Shown one piece after another: positions 1-7,496 of a stretch of 13,853 nt of DNA (position 1 is the stretch's first letter; each line of letters begins with the position of its first letter). Below the pieces are notes generated by a model, which saw only the letters and a list, made by a program, of their open reading frames with translations, ran no database searches and was not told where the DNA came from. The translations under genes were made by a program, and so were the position numbers. This stretch comes from an uncultured bacterium (GTDB lineage Bacteria > Desulfobacterota > Binatia > HRBIN30), in contig CALJUJ010000599.1 of assembly GCA_937975525.1 (NCBI GenBank), forward strand, positions 1-13,853, in the 5' to 3' direction.

Positions 1-128
1 GCTGCGGTGTCGAGGTCCCAGGGGTGGTCGGCCTCTCGCTCGGCGGCGTGCAGCGGCACGGTGACGCAATCGCGGCCAGGCGTTCAGCGGAATGCGCGCA
101 GTGATTCGATCCTGGTGCCCCTGAGGTT

Positions 129-144
129 GGGCACGGCGTTTGCG
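129..144 (+). promoter_or_regulatory. Candidate sigma-54 (-24/-12) promoter
   Basis: The sequence reads GGGCACG, four bases, TTGCG. The invariant GG (130-131) and GC (142-143) are exactly 12 bp apart, as sigma-54 RNA polymerase requires. GGCACG-N4-TTGC matches the consensus fully, and only the T before GG is replaced by G. Transcription would start near 155, giving a leader of about 230 nt to the DUF1302 start at 385. No activator gene or defined upstream activator site is visible in the window, so this is a sequence match only. Confidence 0.35.
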
Positions 145-287
145 GCGACGGCGACGATCTCGGTGGCGCGGGTGGGCGACAAGGGCGACCCGGGGCTCGG
201 CGAAGCGCCCGATAGGATCGCGCAAAGCAGCGTCGGAACGTGGTTTCTGAGCAATCGTGACACGGCTGCAGGACGACTTTGGAAAGC

Positions 288-317
288 TTGACAATCGAAC
301 TCGGGCTCGCGTATGGA
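288..317 (+). promoter_or_regulatory. Candidate sigma-70-type promoter for the DUF1302 operon
   Basis: A perfect TTGACA box lies at 288-293. It is followed, after 18 bases, by TATGGA at 312-317, which keeps the TAT of the -10 consensus but lacks the final T. Transcription would begin around 324 and leave a leader of about 60 nt before the start codon at 385. It is the best housekeeping-type promoter upstream of the operon and could work as an alternative to the sigma-54-like site. Confidence 0.4.
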
Positions 318-372
318 CCCCAACATCATCCAGCACGACCGTTCTGTACCAGTGGGCGAAGAAGCACGCGAG

Positions 373-378
373 AGGAGG
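373..378 (+). promoter_or_regulatory. Ribosome binding site fixing the DUF1302 start
   Basis: A perfect AGGAGG sits six bases before the ATG at 385. The same frame is open from an ATG at 313, but that start has no Shine-Dalgarno sequence and would put 24 charged residues before the signal peptide. This site therefore decides for 385. Confidence 0.85.
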
Positions 379-384
379 GTCCCG

Positions 385-2448
385 ATGGCGCGAAGAGGGC
401 TGAGGGTTTGGGGGTTCACATGCTTTGTCGCCGTGTCCGTTGCCATGCTCGGCAGTCGCGGTCACGCCGCGAGTGTCGACGAGGACGGAGAGATCACGCT
501 CGGTCTGCGAACCTATGTGAACGCACGCGTCGGCACACAGTCGACGGATGACGATTTCGAGCTCGGCGACCGTGGCGACGGTCAGCCGGACATCTTGCGC
601 AAGACGCGAACGTTTCCCTACTCCCCAGCCGGTCACCTGCGGCAGAACCGTTACTTCCTCGAGCTCGAGTGGAAGCACGACCTACGGCGCTTGCAGAAAG
701 AGGGCTTCGGTCCGCTGGGGCTGCTGAACCAGCTTCCCTTCCGTGTGCGCAACCTGCGTTATGGCGTGACGTTCCGCGCCGAGGGCGACGGACTGTACGA
801 CTGGGGTCCTTCGGAGTTTCGCACCGCGGAGCAGTGGGTGGAGTGTGGTGACGACAGTGTGCGCGGCTGCCTGTCGGCCAACCCGGCTTCGGGCTACGGC
901 TGGGACCCTTCCAATCAGGCATTGATCGACGCACAGAATCCGTTTCGTGGCACGATCGGCGATGCCAACGCGCGCCACATCCGCAAGCTGCGCAGCAAGC
1001 TGCGCAACGACGGCGGCGTGCATCGCGAGCGCCTGTTCCAGGCGTACATCGAGGCCGACATCGGCTCGAATTTGTGGATCCGCTTCGGCCGCCAGATTCT
1101 GTCTTGGGGTGAGACCGACGCCTTTCGCCTGATCGACAACATCAACCCGATCGACTCCAGCTTCGGCGGCTTTCTCGTGCCGCTCGACGAACGCCGCGTC
1201 CCGCTCGACATGCTGCGCATGACGTACCGGGTCGGCTCGATCGGGCCGATGTACGACACATTCTTCGAGCTCTACGGCGCCATCGACGACAAGATCGGCT
1301 ACGAGCCGGGGACGCCGGCCGGCAGCCCGTGGGCGTTGCCGAACACGGGCGTGCCGGGGACGAACACGATCTCGGTGCTGGACAACCCCGCACGCAACTT
1401 CAGCGACATGCGCGGTGGCGGCCGCTTCGTGTTCAACATCGGCGACGGCACGTTCAGCCTCGCCCACTACTACACGTACATGGACATCCCGGCGGTGCAG
1501 ACGTCCGTGAAGCCATGGTTCTTCAACAAGCGCCCGGCGAGCCCGATCCGCGACGCGAACACGTTCTTCCCGACCGCCGAGGGCGACCCGCGGTGGTCGG
1601 TGCAGGCGGTGCAGCGGGCGCCGCTGACGCAGATCACCGGCGCGACGATGACCTTCGCGATGCCGGATCTGTACTCGATCCTGCGCGGCGAGTTCGCCTA
1701 CTTCCACGACGAGGCGCGCTTCACCCAGCAGCAGCTCGACCCGTTCATCTACCACTACTACGGGCGCTACCGTGAGGTGCCGGATGCCGGCCCCGACGAG
1801 TTTCGGTTCGTTCCGGATCCGGACGGCGAGTTCCGCGAGATCCCGCCGACGATCCTGAACGCGGCGTGCGATGCGAAGGTGCTCGGATCCAACCCGCGGC
1901 GCGTAGATCCGGCACTGTGCCGGACCACCGGCGGCCGTCGGCTCGGCGACTCGATCAAGCTCGCGGTGGGGTGGGACACGAACCAGTTCATCCGCTTCTT
2001 GAACCCGCACCAATCGTTCTTCATCTCGACGCAGTTCTTCTACCAGCGGCTGCTGGGCGCCATCGACCGCACGCCGGTGCCGGGCCGCGAGGTGTCGAAC
2101 GGTGAGGTTTTGCCCGTCACCGAGTTCGACACGTTCATCCCCGGCGCCGCGTTCCGGACGCTGGGCGCAGTCGAGCCGAGCCTGATCAAGCAGCCGACGA
2201 ACACGTTCCTGCACACGCTGTTGATCACGACGAGCTATCGCAGCGGCACGATCGTCCCGAGCTTCGTCTTCTTCTACGACTGGGGTGGCGCGACGGTGTT
2301 CGTGCCGTCGATCCAGTTCATCCAGGATCCGTTCCGTTTCGGCGTCGAGTACAGCATCCTCAACGCCGGCCGGCTCAAGGGCGGCAGCGGCGTCAGCCTG
2401 GTGCGCGACCGCGACACCGTCCAGTTCCGCCTGGAGTACGTGATCTGA
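385..2448 (+). CDS. DUF1302 family predicted outer-membrane beta-barrel protein
   Basis: The 687-residue product is recognised as DUF1302 by its length and by the segment at residues 233-257, RFGRQILSWGET followed by NINPID, which is the family hallmark (GRQ..SWGE...INP.D). Residues 1-29 form a Sec signal peptide (basic MARR start, hydrophobic core, cleavage near HAA). The rest is rich in alternating polar/aromatic strands and ends in an aromatic/hydrophobic strand (FRLEYVI), as expected for an outer-membrane barrel. Two cysteine pairs, C154/C162 and C495/C512, could form loop disulfides. The start at 385 follows AGGAGG. It is the first gene of a four-gene operon with Ycf48-like, RND and DUF1329 genes. 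The molecular function of DUF1302 is not established. From the context I infer an outer-membrane exit or entry port for a hydrophobic substrate handled by the RND protein. Confidence 0.88.
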   Translation: MARRGLRVWGFTCFVAVSVAMLGSRGHAASVDEDGEITLGLRTYVNARVGTQSTDDDFELGDRGDGQPDILRKTRTFPYSPAGHLRQNRYFLELEWKHDLRRLQKEGFGPLGLLNQLPFRVRNLRYGVTFRAEGDGLYDWGPSEFRTAEQWVECGDDSVRGCLSANPASGYGWDPSNQALIDAQNPFRGTIGDANARHIRKLRSKLRNDGGVHRERLFQAYIEADIGSNLWIRFGRQILSWGETDAFRLIDNINPIDSSFGGFLVPLDERRVPLDMLRMTYRVGSIGPMYDTFFELYGAIDDKIGYEPGTPAGSPWALPNTGVPGTNTISVLDNPARNFSDMRGGGRFVFNIGDGTFSLAHYYTYMDIPAVQTSVKPWFFNKRPASPIRDANTFFPTAEGDPRWSVQAVQRAPLTQITGATMTFAMPDLYSILRGEFAYFHDEARFTQQQLDPFIYHYYGRYREVPDAGPDEFRFVPDPDGEFREIPPTILNAACDAKVLGSNPRRVDPALCRTTGGRRLGDSIKLAVGWDTNQFIRFLNPHQSFFISTQFFYQRLLGAIDRTPVPGREVSNGEVLPVTEFDTFIPGAAFRTLGAVEPSLIKQPTNTFLHTLLITTSYRSGTIVPSFVFFYDWGGATVFVPSIQFIQDPFRFGVEYSILNAGRLKGGSGVSLVRDRDTVQFRLEYVI

Positions 2449-2468
2449 TCTCGAAACGACGTACGAAT

Positions 2469-2472
2469 GGAG
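2469..2472 (+). promoter_or_regulatory. Ribosome binding site deciding the Ycf48-like start
   Basis: GGAG lies five bases before the GTG at 2478. Another in-frame GTG at 2472 has no Shine-Dalgarno sequence in front and overlaps this one. An ATG at 2467 is out of frame with the gene and meets a stop after two codons. The GTG at 2478 is therefore preferred. Confidence 0.6.
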
Positions 2473-2477
2473 TGAAA

Positions 2478-3521
2478 GTGCACGACAGGGAATCCGCAGA
2501 ACGGCCGTTGCTCGGCCGAAGCCTCGCGGCAGCTGCTCTCGTGTGTGCGTGTTTCGCCGGCCCCTCCTGGGCCGGCGAAACCGTGTCGAGCGATGCCGTC
2601 CGCCAGAATCTTTACGCAACCTGCTTCGTCGACGATCGCGTCGGCTGGGCGGTGGGCGACCTCGGCCGCATCTTTCGCACCGACGACGCCACGGCGACGT
2701 GGAACGTCCAGAGCGCCGGCGTCAAGCGGCCGTTCGTCGCGGCCGCGTGCGTCGACGCGGACAATGCTTTCATCGCCGGGCAGGCGGGTCAGATCGCCCG
2801 CACCAGCGATGCGGGGGCGACCTGGACGATGCTGGACTCGGGCGTCGATCGACAACTGCTGTCGATCGCGTTCGCCGACGCGCGTACCGGCATCGCCGTG
2901 GGCGACTACGGGACGATCCTGCGCACGGAAGACGCCGGGGCGACCTGGACGCGTGTGCCGGTGCCGACGGAGACGCAGCTGCCGGAGGAGTACTTCGGCA
3001 TCGTCGAGCCGGGCGACATCGTCCTCTACAGCGTGCAATGGAGCAGTGCCGAGCACGTTTCGATCGCCGGCGAGTTCGGCGTGATTCTCGTGTCGAACGA
3101 CGGCGGCCGCACCTTCGCGCCGCAGAGCAGCGGTGTCGATACGACGTTGTTCGGGATCTTCTTCGCCGACGACCAACGGGGCTGGGCCGTCGGCATGGAA
3201 TCGGTGCTCCTGTCGACCGTGGACGGCGGCGCGACGTGGAAGCGCGAGCGCATCCAGACGCCGCCAGGGTTCTCCCTCGCCCTCTACGATCTCGAGGTGC
3301 GCGGCAACCGCGGGTGGGCCGTCGGCAACAGCGGGTTTCTTCTGACGAGCGACGACGCCGGGGTGACGTGGAAGCTCGTGCAGGTGCCGCCGCAAATGGG
3401 CTCGTACTGGTTCCGTGAGGTCAGTCTGCTCGCCAGCGGCAAGGGATTCGTCGTCGGCAGCACGGGTATGGTGCTGACGCTCGACGGTGCCGGCTTCAAG
3501 GCCAACAAGGACGAACTCTAG
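2478..3521 (+). CDS. Ycf48-like (BNR/Asp-box) periplasmic beta-propeller protein
   Basis: The product has 347 residues from a GTG start. A signal peptide covers about residues 1-33 (hydrophobic AAAALVCACFAG, cleavage near SWA). The rest is built of about seven repeats of GWAVG-type strands, each followed by an Asp-box-like turn (S/T-x-D-x-G-x-T-W). Six boxes are clear, near residues 68, 108, 150, 206, 246 and 290 (for example RTSDAGATW, RTEDAGATW, STVDGGATW), and a degenerate seventh lies at the C-terminus (LTLDGAG). This matches the photosystem II assembly/stability factor Ycf48 fold, a seven-bladed propeller. In non-photosynthetic bacteria such proteins occur beside DUF1302, MMPL and DUF1329 genes. 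Here it starts 29 bp after DUF1302 and ends 23 bp before the RND gene. An insertion of about 25 residues (160-185) separates blades three and four. A role as a periplasmic scaffold or assembly factor is inferred, and no catalytic residues are recognised. Confidence 0.85.
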   Translation: MHDRESAERPLLGRSLAAAALVCACFAGPSWAGETVSSDAVRQNLYATCFVDDRVGWAVGDLGRIFRTDDATATWNVQSAGVKRPFVAAACVDADNAFIAGQAGQIARTSDAGATWTMLDSGVDRQLLSIAFADARTGIAVGDYGTILRTEDAGATWTRVPVPTETQLPEEYFGIVEPGDIVLYSVQWSSAEHVSIAGEFGVILVSNDGGRTFAPQSSGVDTTLFGIFFADDQRGWAVGMESVLLSTVDGGATWKRERIQTPPGFSLALYDLEVRGNRGWAVGNSGFLLTSDDAGVTWKLVQVPPQMGSYWFREVSLLASGKGFVVGSTGMVLTLDGAGFKANKDEL

Positions 3522-3544
3522 GAAGGGGAGGCAGGAGAGCACGC

Positions 3545-6079
3545 ATGATCCCGCAGAGATGGATTGAGGCCTACCTTCGTTTCCTTCTGACCTACAAGCG
3601 CACCACGATCGTCGTGGTGACGCTGATGACCGCGTTCTTCGGGTTCCACCTGACCAACATCAAGCTGCACACGGATTTCTTCGACTTCTATCCGCGGCAG
3701 CACGAGTACATCCGCTTCTACAACGAGTTCCGCCGGATGTTCGGCAGCGCGAACATCATGAGCGTCATCCTCGAGGTCAAGGATGGCGACATCTACAACC
3801 CGGAGACGCTGCAGAAGCTCGACCGCATCACCAAGTACATGGTCGAGACCAAGGGGGTGGTGCCGACCCAGATCCTGTCGATCGCCCACCCCAAGGTGCG
3901 TAGCTTCAGCGCCACCGGGGGGACCATCTCGATCCGCGAGATCTTCTACCCAACGGTGCCGCAGACGCAGGCGGACGCCGACCGCGTGCGCTTCGCGGTC
4001 TATAGCAACCGCGGCGTCCGCGGCGTATTCGTGTCCAACGACGACAAGGCGGCCGTCGTGCATACGGGCTTCTGGGAGGAAGCCCTCGATTTCCGCTACT
4101 TGCGCGAGCGCATGAACTCGCTCGTCGAGCAGGAGCAGGACGACCGCCACGAGATCTACATCACCGGCTTCCCGTGGCTGTATACTTCGGTCCTGCAGTA
4201 CGCGAACGACCTCTACTACGTCTTCGGTGCGACGCTCATCGCGTTGTCGTTTCTGTTGTACTCCTACTTCCGAACCTGGACCGGCATCTGGGTGCCGATC
4301 TTCTCTGGGATCCTGTCGAGTATCTGGGGTCTGGGCATTGCCGCGGCATTGGGATTCAACCTCGACCCGCTGGTCCTGGTCATCCCCATCTTCCTGACGG
4401 CTCGCGCCTTGAGCCATTCAGTGCAGTCGATGGATCGCTACCACGAGGAGTACCATCGGCTGCGCGACAAGGATAAGGCGATCATCGTCTCGTACTCCCA
4501 CCTGTTCGCGCCGGCGATCGCCTCGATCGTCACCGACGGCATCGGGCTTCTGATCGTCGCCGTGGCGCCGATCCCGCTCATCCAGAAGATCGCCATCTTC
4601 GCTTCGTTCTGGGTGGTTTCGATCTTCATCAGCGTCGTCTCGCTGCACCCGATCATTCTCGCCTACATCGATCCGCCGCCCGACGCTCCGCACGAGAACG
4701 CGTCCCCGCCGATGAGCATCGGTGCGGCGACGGGCATCATCGCGGTCGTATCGGCGGCGGCCCTCGGGGTCACGTTCGCCGGGCTCGTCCCGGGCGTCGT
4801 CTCGGGCATCGCCTGGTCGCTGGTGTTCGCCTGGTACTGGCTGAACTACTGCGAGCGCATCTACCCGTGGATCACCAACATCGTGATCCAGGCCAGCGAG
4901 GGCTGGCGCCGGCACGCGATGATCGTCCTCACCGTCGCCATGTACCTGCTGCTGCCGATCTGGGGTTTCACTCTCAAGGTCGGCGACATGACACCAGGGG
5001 CGGCGCTGCTGTTTCCGCAGCACCCCTACAACGTCGCCTACGACAAGCTGAACAGTAAGTTCCTCGGCGCCTCACAGCTGATCGTCGTCATCGACACGAT
5101 GCGCCCGAACGGCATCAAAGAAGCGGGACCGCTCAACGTCATGGAGGAGCTGGCCGACCACATGGAGGGCGCCAAGGGTGCCGGCGGCTCGATCACCGTG
5201 CTCGAGATCGTCAAGGTCCTCGCCAGCCTCTACCGCGACGGCGATCCGAAATGGGGCATCGTGCCGGTGAACCCGCGCGACATCGCCGAGCTCTTCTACT
5301 TCTTCGAAAACGCCGCTGCCGCGGGCGACCTCGATCGATTCATGGACTCGAGCGCGCGCTACGGCTCGGTCACGACGCTGTTCCGCGACTACTCCCACAA
5401 CGTCATCATGAGCGCCATCGACCGCGCCCGGGACTTCGGCGCCGAGTACGAGGGGGAGGAGGTACGGTTCCGCTATGCGGGCGGCCTGTTCGGAATTCTC
5501 GCGGCAGTCAACGAAGAGGTCGAAGGGTCGTACTGGATCAGCCTCGGCATGATCTTCGGCATCGTCTACTGGTGCCTGTACCTGACGTACGGAACGTTCT
5601 TCTGCTCGCTCATCCTGATGATCCCGGTCGTCCTTTCACAGCTGGCCGCCGAGGCGCTGATGGTCTGGCTCAGCATCGACTTGAACGTGAACTCGCTGCC
5701 GGTGGCCGCCGCCGGGGCCGGCGTCGGCGTCGACTACGGCATTTACCACTTCAGTCGCATGGTCGACACGTACGACGAGCTCGGCGACCTCGACGCGGCG
5801 GTCGACTATGCGACCGCAACGACGGGTAAGGCCATCATTTTCACCGCCAGCACGATGATGGCAGGAACCGTGTTCTGGTGGTTCTCCGAGCTCAAGTTCC
5901 AGGCCGAAATGGGCTTTCTGCTCGCGGCCCTCATGTTGTTCAACACCTTCGGCGGCCTCGTCGTGGTGCCGGCGTTCGTCAAGGTGCTGCGCCCGAGCTT
6001 CTTCATCAAGCGCCATCCCCGGCACTACAATGCCGAGCTCGCGGCGCGCCTGGGGCTGCCGCCGCGGCAGGATCTGTAG
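3545..6079 (+). CDS. MMPL/RND superfamily inner-membrane transporter
   Basis: The product has 844 residues, and its ATG is preceded by AGGAG seven bases upstream. The layout is typical RND with two homologous halves. The first has one transmembrane helix (19-37), a periplasmic domain (~41-218) and helices near 222-242, 248-271, 273-290, 321-342 and 347-374. The second has a helix at 457-477, a second periplasmic domain (~480-660) and helices at 663-683, 684-705, 712-735, 763-780 and 788-812. The second half carries the proton-relay-type motif GAGVGVDYGIYH with Asp730. In the first half the aligned stretch (IFLTARALSHSV) has Ala286 and Arg287 instead of an acid. Two additional hydrophobic stretches (391-413 and 414-437) lie between helices six and seven. 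MMPL proteins move lipids, hopanoids and other hydrophobic compounds using the proton-motive force. The substrate here is unknown. The neighbours suggest transfer towards DUF1329 and the DUF1302 barrel. Confidence 0.9.
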   Translation: MIPQRWIEAYLRFLLTYKRTTIVVVTLMTAFFGFHLTNIKLHTDFFDFYPRQHEYIRFYNEFRRMFGSANIMSVILEVKDGDIYNPETLQKLDRITKYMVETKGVVPTQILSIAHPKVRSFSATGGTISIREIFYPTVPQTQADADRVRFAVYSNRGVRGVFVSNDDKAAVVHTGFWEEALDFRYLRERMNSLVEQEQDDRHEIYITGFPWLYTSVLQYANDLYYVFGATLIALSFLLYSYFRTWTGIWVPIFSGILSSIWGLGIAAALGFNLDPLVLVIPIFLTARALSHSVQSMDRYHEEYHRLRDKDKAIIVSYSHLFAPAIASIVTDGIGLLIVAVAPIPLIQKIAIFASFWVVSIFISVVSLHPIILAYIDPPPDAPHENASPPMSIGAATGIIAVVSAAALGVTFAGLVPGVVSGIAWSLVFAWYWLNYCERIYPWITNIVIQASEGWRRHAMIVLTVAMYLLLPIWGFTLKVGDMTPGAALLFPQHPYNVAYDKLNSKFLGASQLIVVIDTMRPNGIKEAGPLNVMEELADHMEGAKGAGGSITVLEIVKVLASLYRDGDPKWGIVPVNPRDIAELFYFFENAAAAGDLDRFMDSSARYGSVTTLFRDYSHNVIMSAIDRARDFGAEYEGEEVRFRYAGGLFGILAAVNEEVEGSYWISLGMIFGIVYWCLYLTYGTFFCSLILMIPVVLSQLAAEALMVWLSIDLNVNSLPVAAAGAGVGVDYGIYHFSRMVDTYDELGDLDAAVDYATATTGKAIIFTASTMMAGTVFWWFSELKFQAEMGFLLAALMLFNTFGGLVVVPAFVKVLRPSFFIKRHPRHYNAELAARLGLPPRQDL

Positions 6080-6109
6080 TGTAGAAACCGGTCGCCGAAT
6101 CTGTAGAAT
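6080..6109 (+). promoter_or_regulatory. Possible internal promoter before the DUF1329 gene
   Basis: The 76-bp gap between the RND and DUF1329 genes is the largest in the operon and contains TAGAAT at 6104-6109, five of six matches to the -10 consensus. The -35 side is poor (TGTAGA at 6080-6085, 18 bases upstream). The octamer ATCTGTAG occurs twice, at 6072-6079 and 6099-6106. A start near 6116 would leave about 40 nt to the ATG at 6156 and could raise expression of the last gene. This is weak evidence. Confidence 0.25.
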
Positions 6110-6140
6110 GAGAATTCGCCGATTACGCATGCCGAAGGCT

Positions 6141-6148
6141 AAGGAGGA
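6141..6148 (+). promoter_or_regulatory. Ribosome binding site fixing the DUF1329 start
   Basis: AAGGAGGA is a near-perfect Shine-Dalgarno sequence seven bases before the ATG at 6156. It rules out the in-frame upstream starts at 6030 (inside the RND gene) and 6129. Confidence 0.88.
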
Positions 6149-6155
6149 AATCTCG

Positions 6156-7457
6156 ATGCGATCTCCCGCGTTTCAGCCGCGCTGGATCCTTTCGCTGACG
6201 ATCGCGGCCGCGCTTCTCTGCGCCGCTCCCGTCGTCGCCCAAGATGATCAGAAACCCTGGACTCTCGATTCCAACAACTGGCAACTCGCGCAGGACCTGC
6301 TGCCCGAAGTCGCCCTGAATCGCGTCAAGGCCGGCGAGTACATCTACGATGTCGTCCCGGTCGACCCCGACAAGTTCAAGCAGCTCTACTCCGACAAGTT
6401 CTGGACGGCGTCCGCCGCCAACGAGGGCAAGTACGACCTCGATCCCGAGACCTGCGGCCTGCGTGACAAGTCGACCGGCCAGATGCCGGAGTTCTACTTC
6501 GGATACCCGTTCCCGAACATCGATCCGAAGGATCCGATGGCCGCCTGCAAGATGGCCTGGAACTTCGAGGCGGCCAATCAGATGGGCAACGGCCAGGGCG
6601 CCACGTTCACCCTCAACGGCATCGACAGCAGCGGCGAGTTCAAGCGCATCAAGACCTGGCTGCACCTGAACTCGTACCTCGGACGCTCGGCGGGACCGAT
6701 CGACAACCCCGAGAACCTGCGATCCGTCGCCATGTCGAACGTGCTCGAGCCGCAAGACATCGACGGCGTCGGTGGCTTGACCAAGCGCATCAACGACTGG
6801 ACCTCGCAGGACAAGGCCTGGTTCTTCGTGCCGTCGACCCGCCGCGTGCGCCGCGTCAACGCCGCGACCCGCTCCGATCCGGTCGCCGGTCTCGACATCT
6901 TCGCCGACGACCTCAACTGCTACGGCGGCAAGGTCGAGTACTACAGCTGGAAGCTGGCCGGCGAAGGTACGGTCCTCGCGCCGGTGCTCTCGCCCGAGCC
7001 ACTCAAACAGAAGTGGATCAACGACCACCGCGCCGAAGTGGAGATCCCCTACTTCAAGGGCGCGTACGAGACCCCCGGGGCCAAGGGCGCTCCGTGGCTC
7101 GTGGTCGAAAACCTGAAAATGGTGCCGCGCCCCGTCTGGATTCTCGAGGGGCAGTCCGAAGATCCGTACTACAACTTCGGCAAGGTCATCATGTACATGG
7201 ACAAGGACATGTACCGCATCTGGTGGAAGCTGGTGCACAACCGCGCCGGCGAGTACTTCTACAACGCCATGTGCGCCTACCACTGGTCGAACAACGACAA
7301 GGGCGATCTTTCGGTCGTGACGCCAAACATGGTCGTCGGCGTCAACGACAAGACGAATCGCGCCTGTCTCGCCGGACGCTACAGCTCGCAGTTCATCGAG
7401 CTCGACTACGAGGACGACTACTTCACTCTGTACCGTCTGAGCCGGATGTCCGACTGA
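6156..7457 (+). CDS. DUF1329 family periplasmic protein (probable lipid-binding carrier)
   Basis: The product has 433 residues and a Sec signal peptide at 1-28 (cleavage near PVVA-QDD). Cys22 is not in a good lipobox, so a soluble periplasmic protein is more likely than a lipoprotein. Family features are the central WFFVPSTRRVRRV segment at about 222-234, followed by a DIFADDLNCYGGK stretch near 247-259 and a WKLAGEG segment near 265. The length is close to that usual for DUF1329. DUF1329 proteins have been linked to LolA/LolB-like lipoprotein- or lipid-carrier folds; I recall this and have not verified it here. The gene is the last of the operon, 76 bp after the RND gene and 39 bp before a strong terminator. 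Inferred role: it receives a hydrophobic molecule from the RND protein and ferries it across the periplasm to the DUF1302 barrel. Confidence 0.88.
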   Translation: MRSPAFQPRWILSLTIAAALLCAAPVVAQDDQKPWTLDSNNWQLAQDLLPEVALNRVKAGEYIYDVVPVDPDKFKQLYSDKFWTASAANEGKYDLDPETCGLRDKSTGQMPEFYFGYPFPNIDPKDPMAACKMAWNFEAANQMGNGQGATFTLNGIDSSGEFKRIKTWLHLNSYLGRSAGPIDNPENLRSVAMSNVLEPQDIDGVGGLTKRINDWTSQDKAWFFVPSTRRVRRVNAATRSDPVAGLDIFADDLNCYGGKVEYYSWKLAGEGTVLAPVLSPEPLKQKWINDHRAEVEIPYFKGAYETPGAKGAPWLVVENLKMVPRPVWILEGQSEDPYYNFGKVIMYMDKDMYRIWWKLVHNRAGEYFYNAMCAYHWSNNDKGDLSVVTPNMVVGVNDKTNRACLAGRYSSQFIELDYEDDYFTLYRLSRMSD

Positions 7458-7496
7458 TCTCGCGCCACCGTAGCGTCGCGATCTCCACGTGACGAA

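Larger units (their letters stand above)
1..384. other. Upstream region of the DUF1302 operon, no convincing gene
   Basis: No reading frame here gives a product I recognise. Both strands carry open frames (about 7-291 plus, 84-446 minus), but neither has a credible ribosome binding site or family motif, and the minus one runs into the DUF1302 coding sequence. A short plus-strand frame enters at the left edge and stops at 111-113. It could be the last ~35 codons of an upstream gene, but it is too short to identify. The stretch contains a sigma-54-like element at 129-144, a TTGACA box at 288-293 and an 8-bp palindrome at 93-100 (TGCGCGCA). I read it as mainly regulatory or leader sequence. Confidence 0.5.

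Noticed and set aside
7..291. A plus-strand open frame containing GDKGD, reminiscent of the AtuA acyclic-terpene protein
   Set aside because: Five residues without the surrounding family pattern are chance. There is no start signal, and the stretch overlaps promoter-like elements.
84..446. A minus-strand open frame of 120 codons upstream of and into DUF1302
   Set aside because: Its start lies inside the DUF1302 signal peptide coding sequence, no ribosome binding site or recognisable domain is present.
2436..2464. Inverted repeat GTACGT/ACGTAC around the DUF1302 stop codon
   Set aside because: There are only six pairs with a 17-base loop, and each arm is mostly a short palindrome. It is too weak to call a terminator or operator.
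682..2619. A 645-codon minus-strand open frame opposite DUF1302
   Set aside because: It is an antisense shadow. The plus-strand DUF1302 signature, signal peptide and Shine-Dalgarno sequence are clear.
6096..6118. CGAAT/ATTCG inverted repeat in the gap before DUF1329
   Set aside because: A five-pair stem with a 13-base loop is expected by chance, and no T-run follows.
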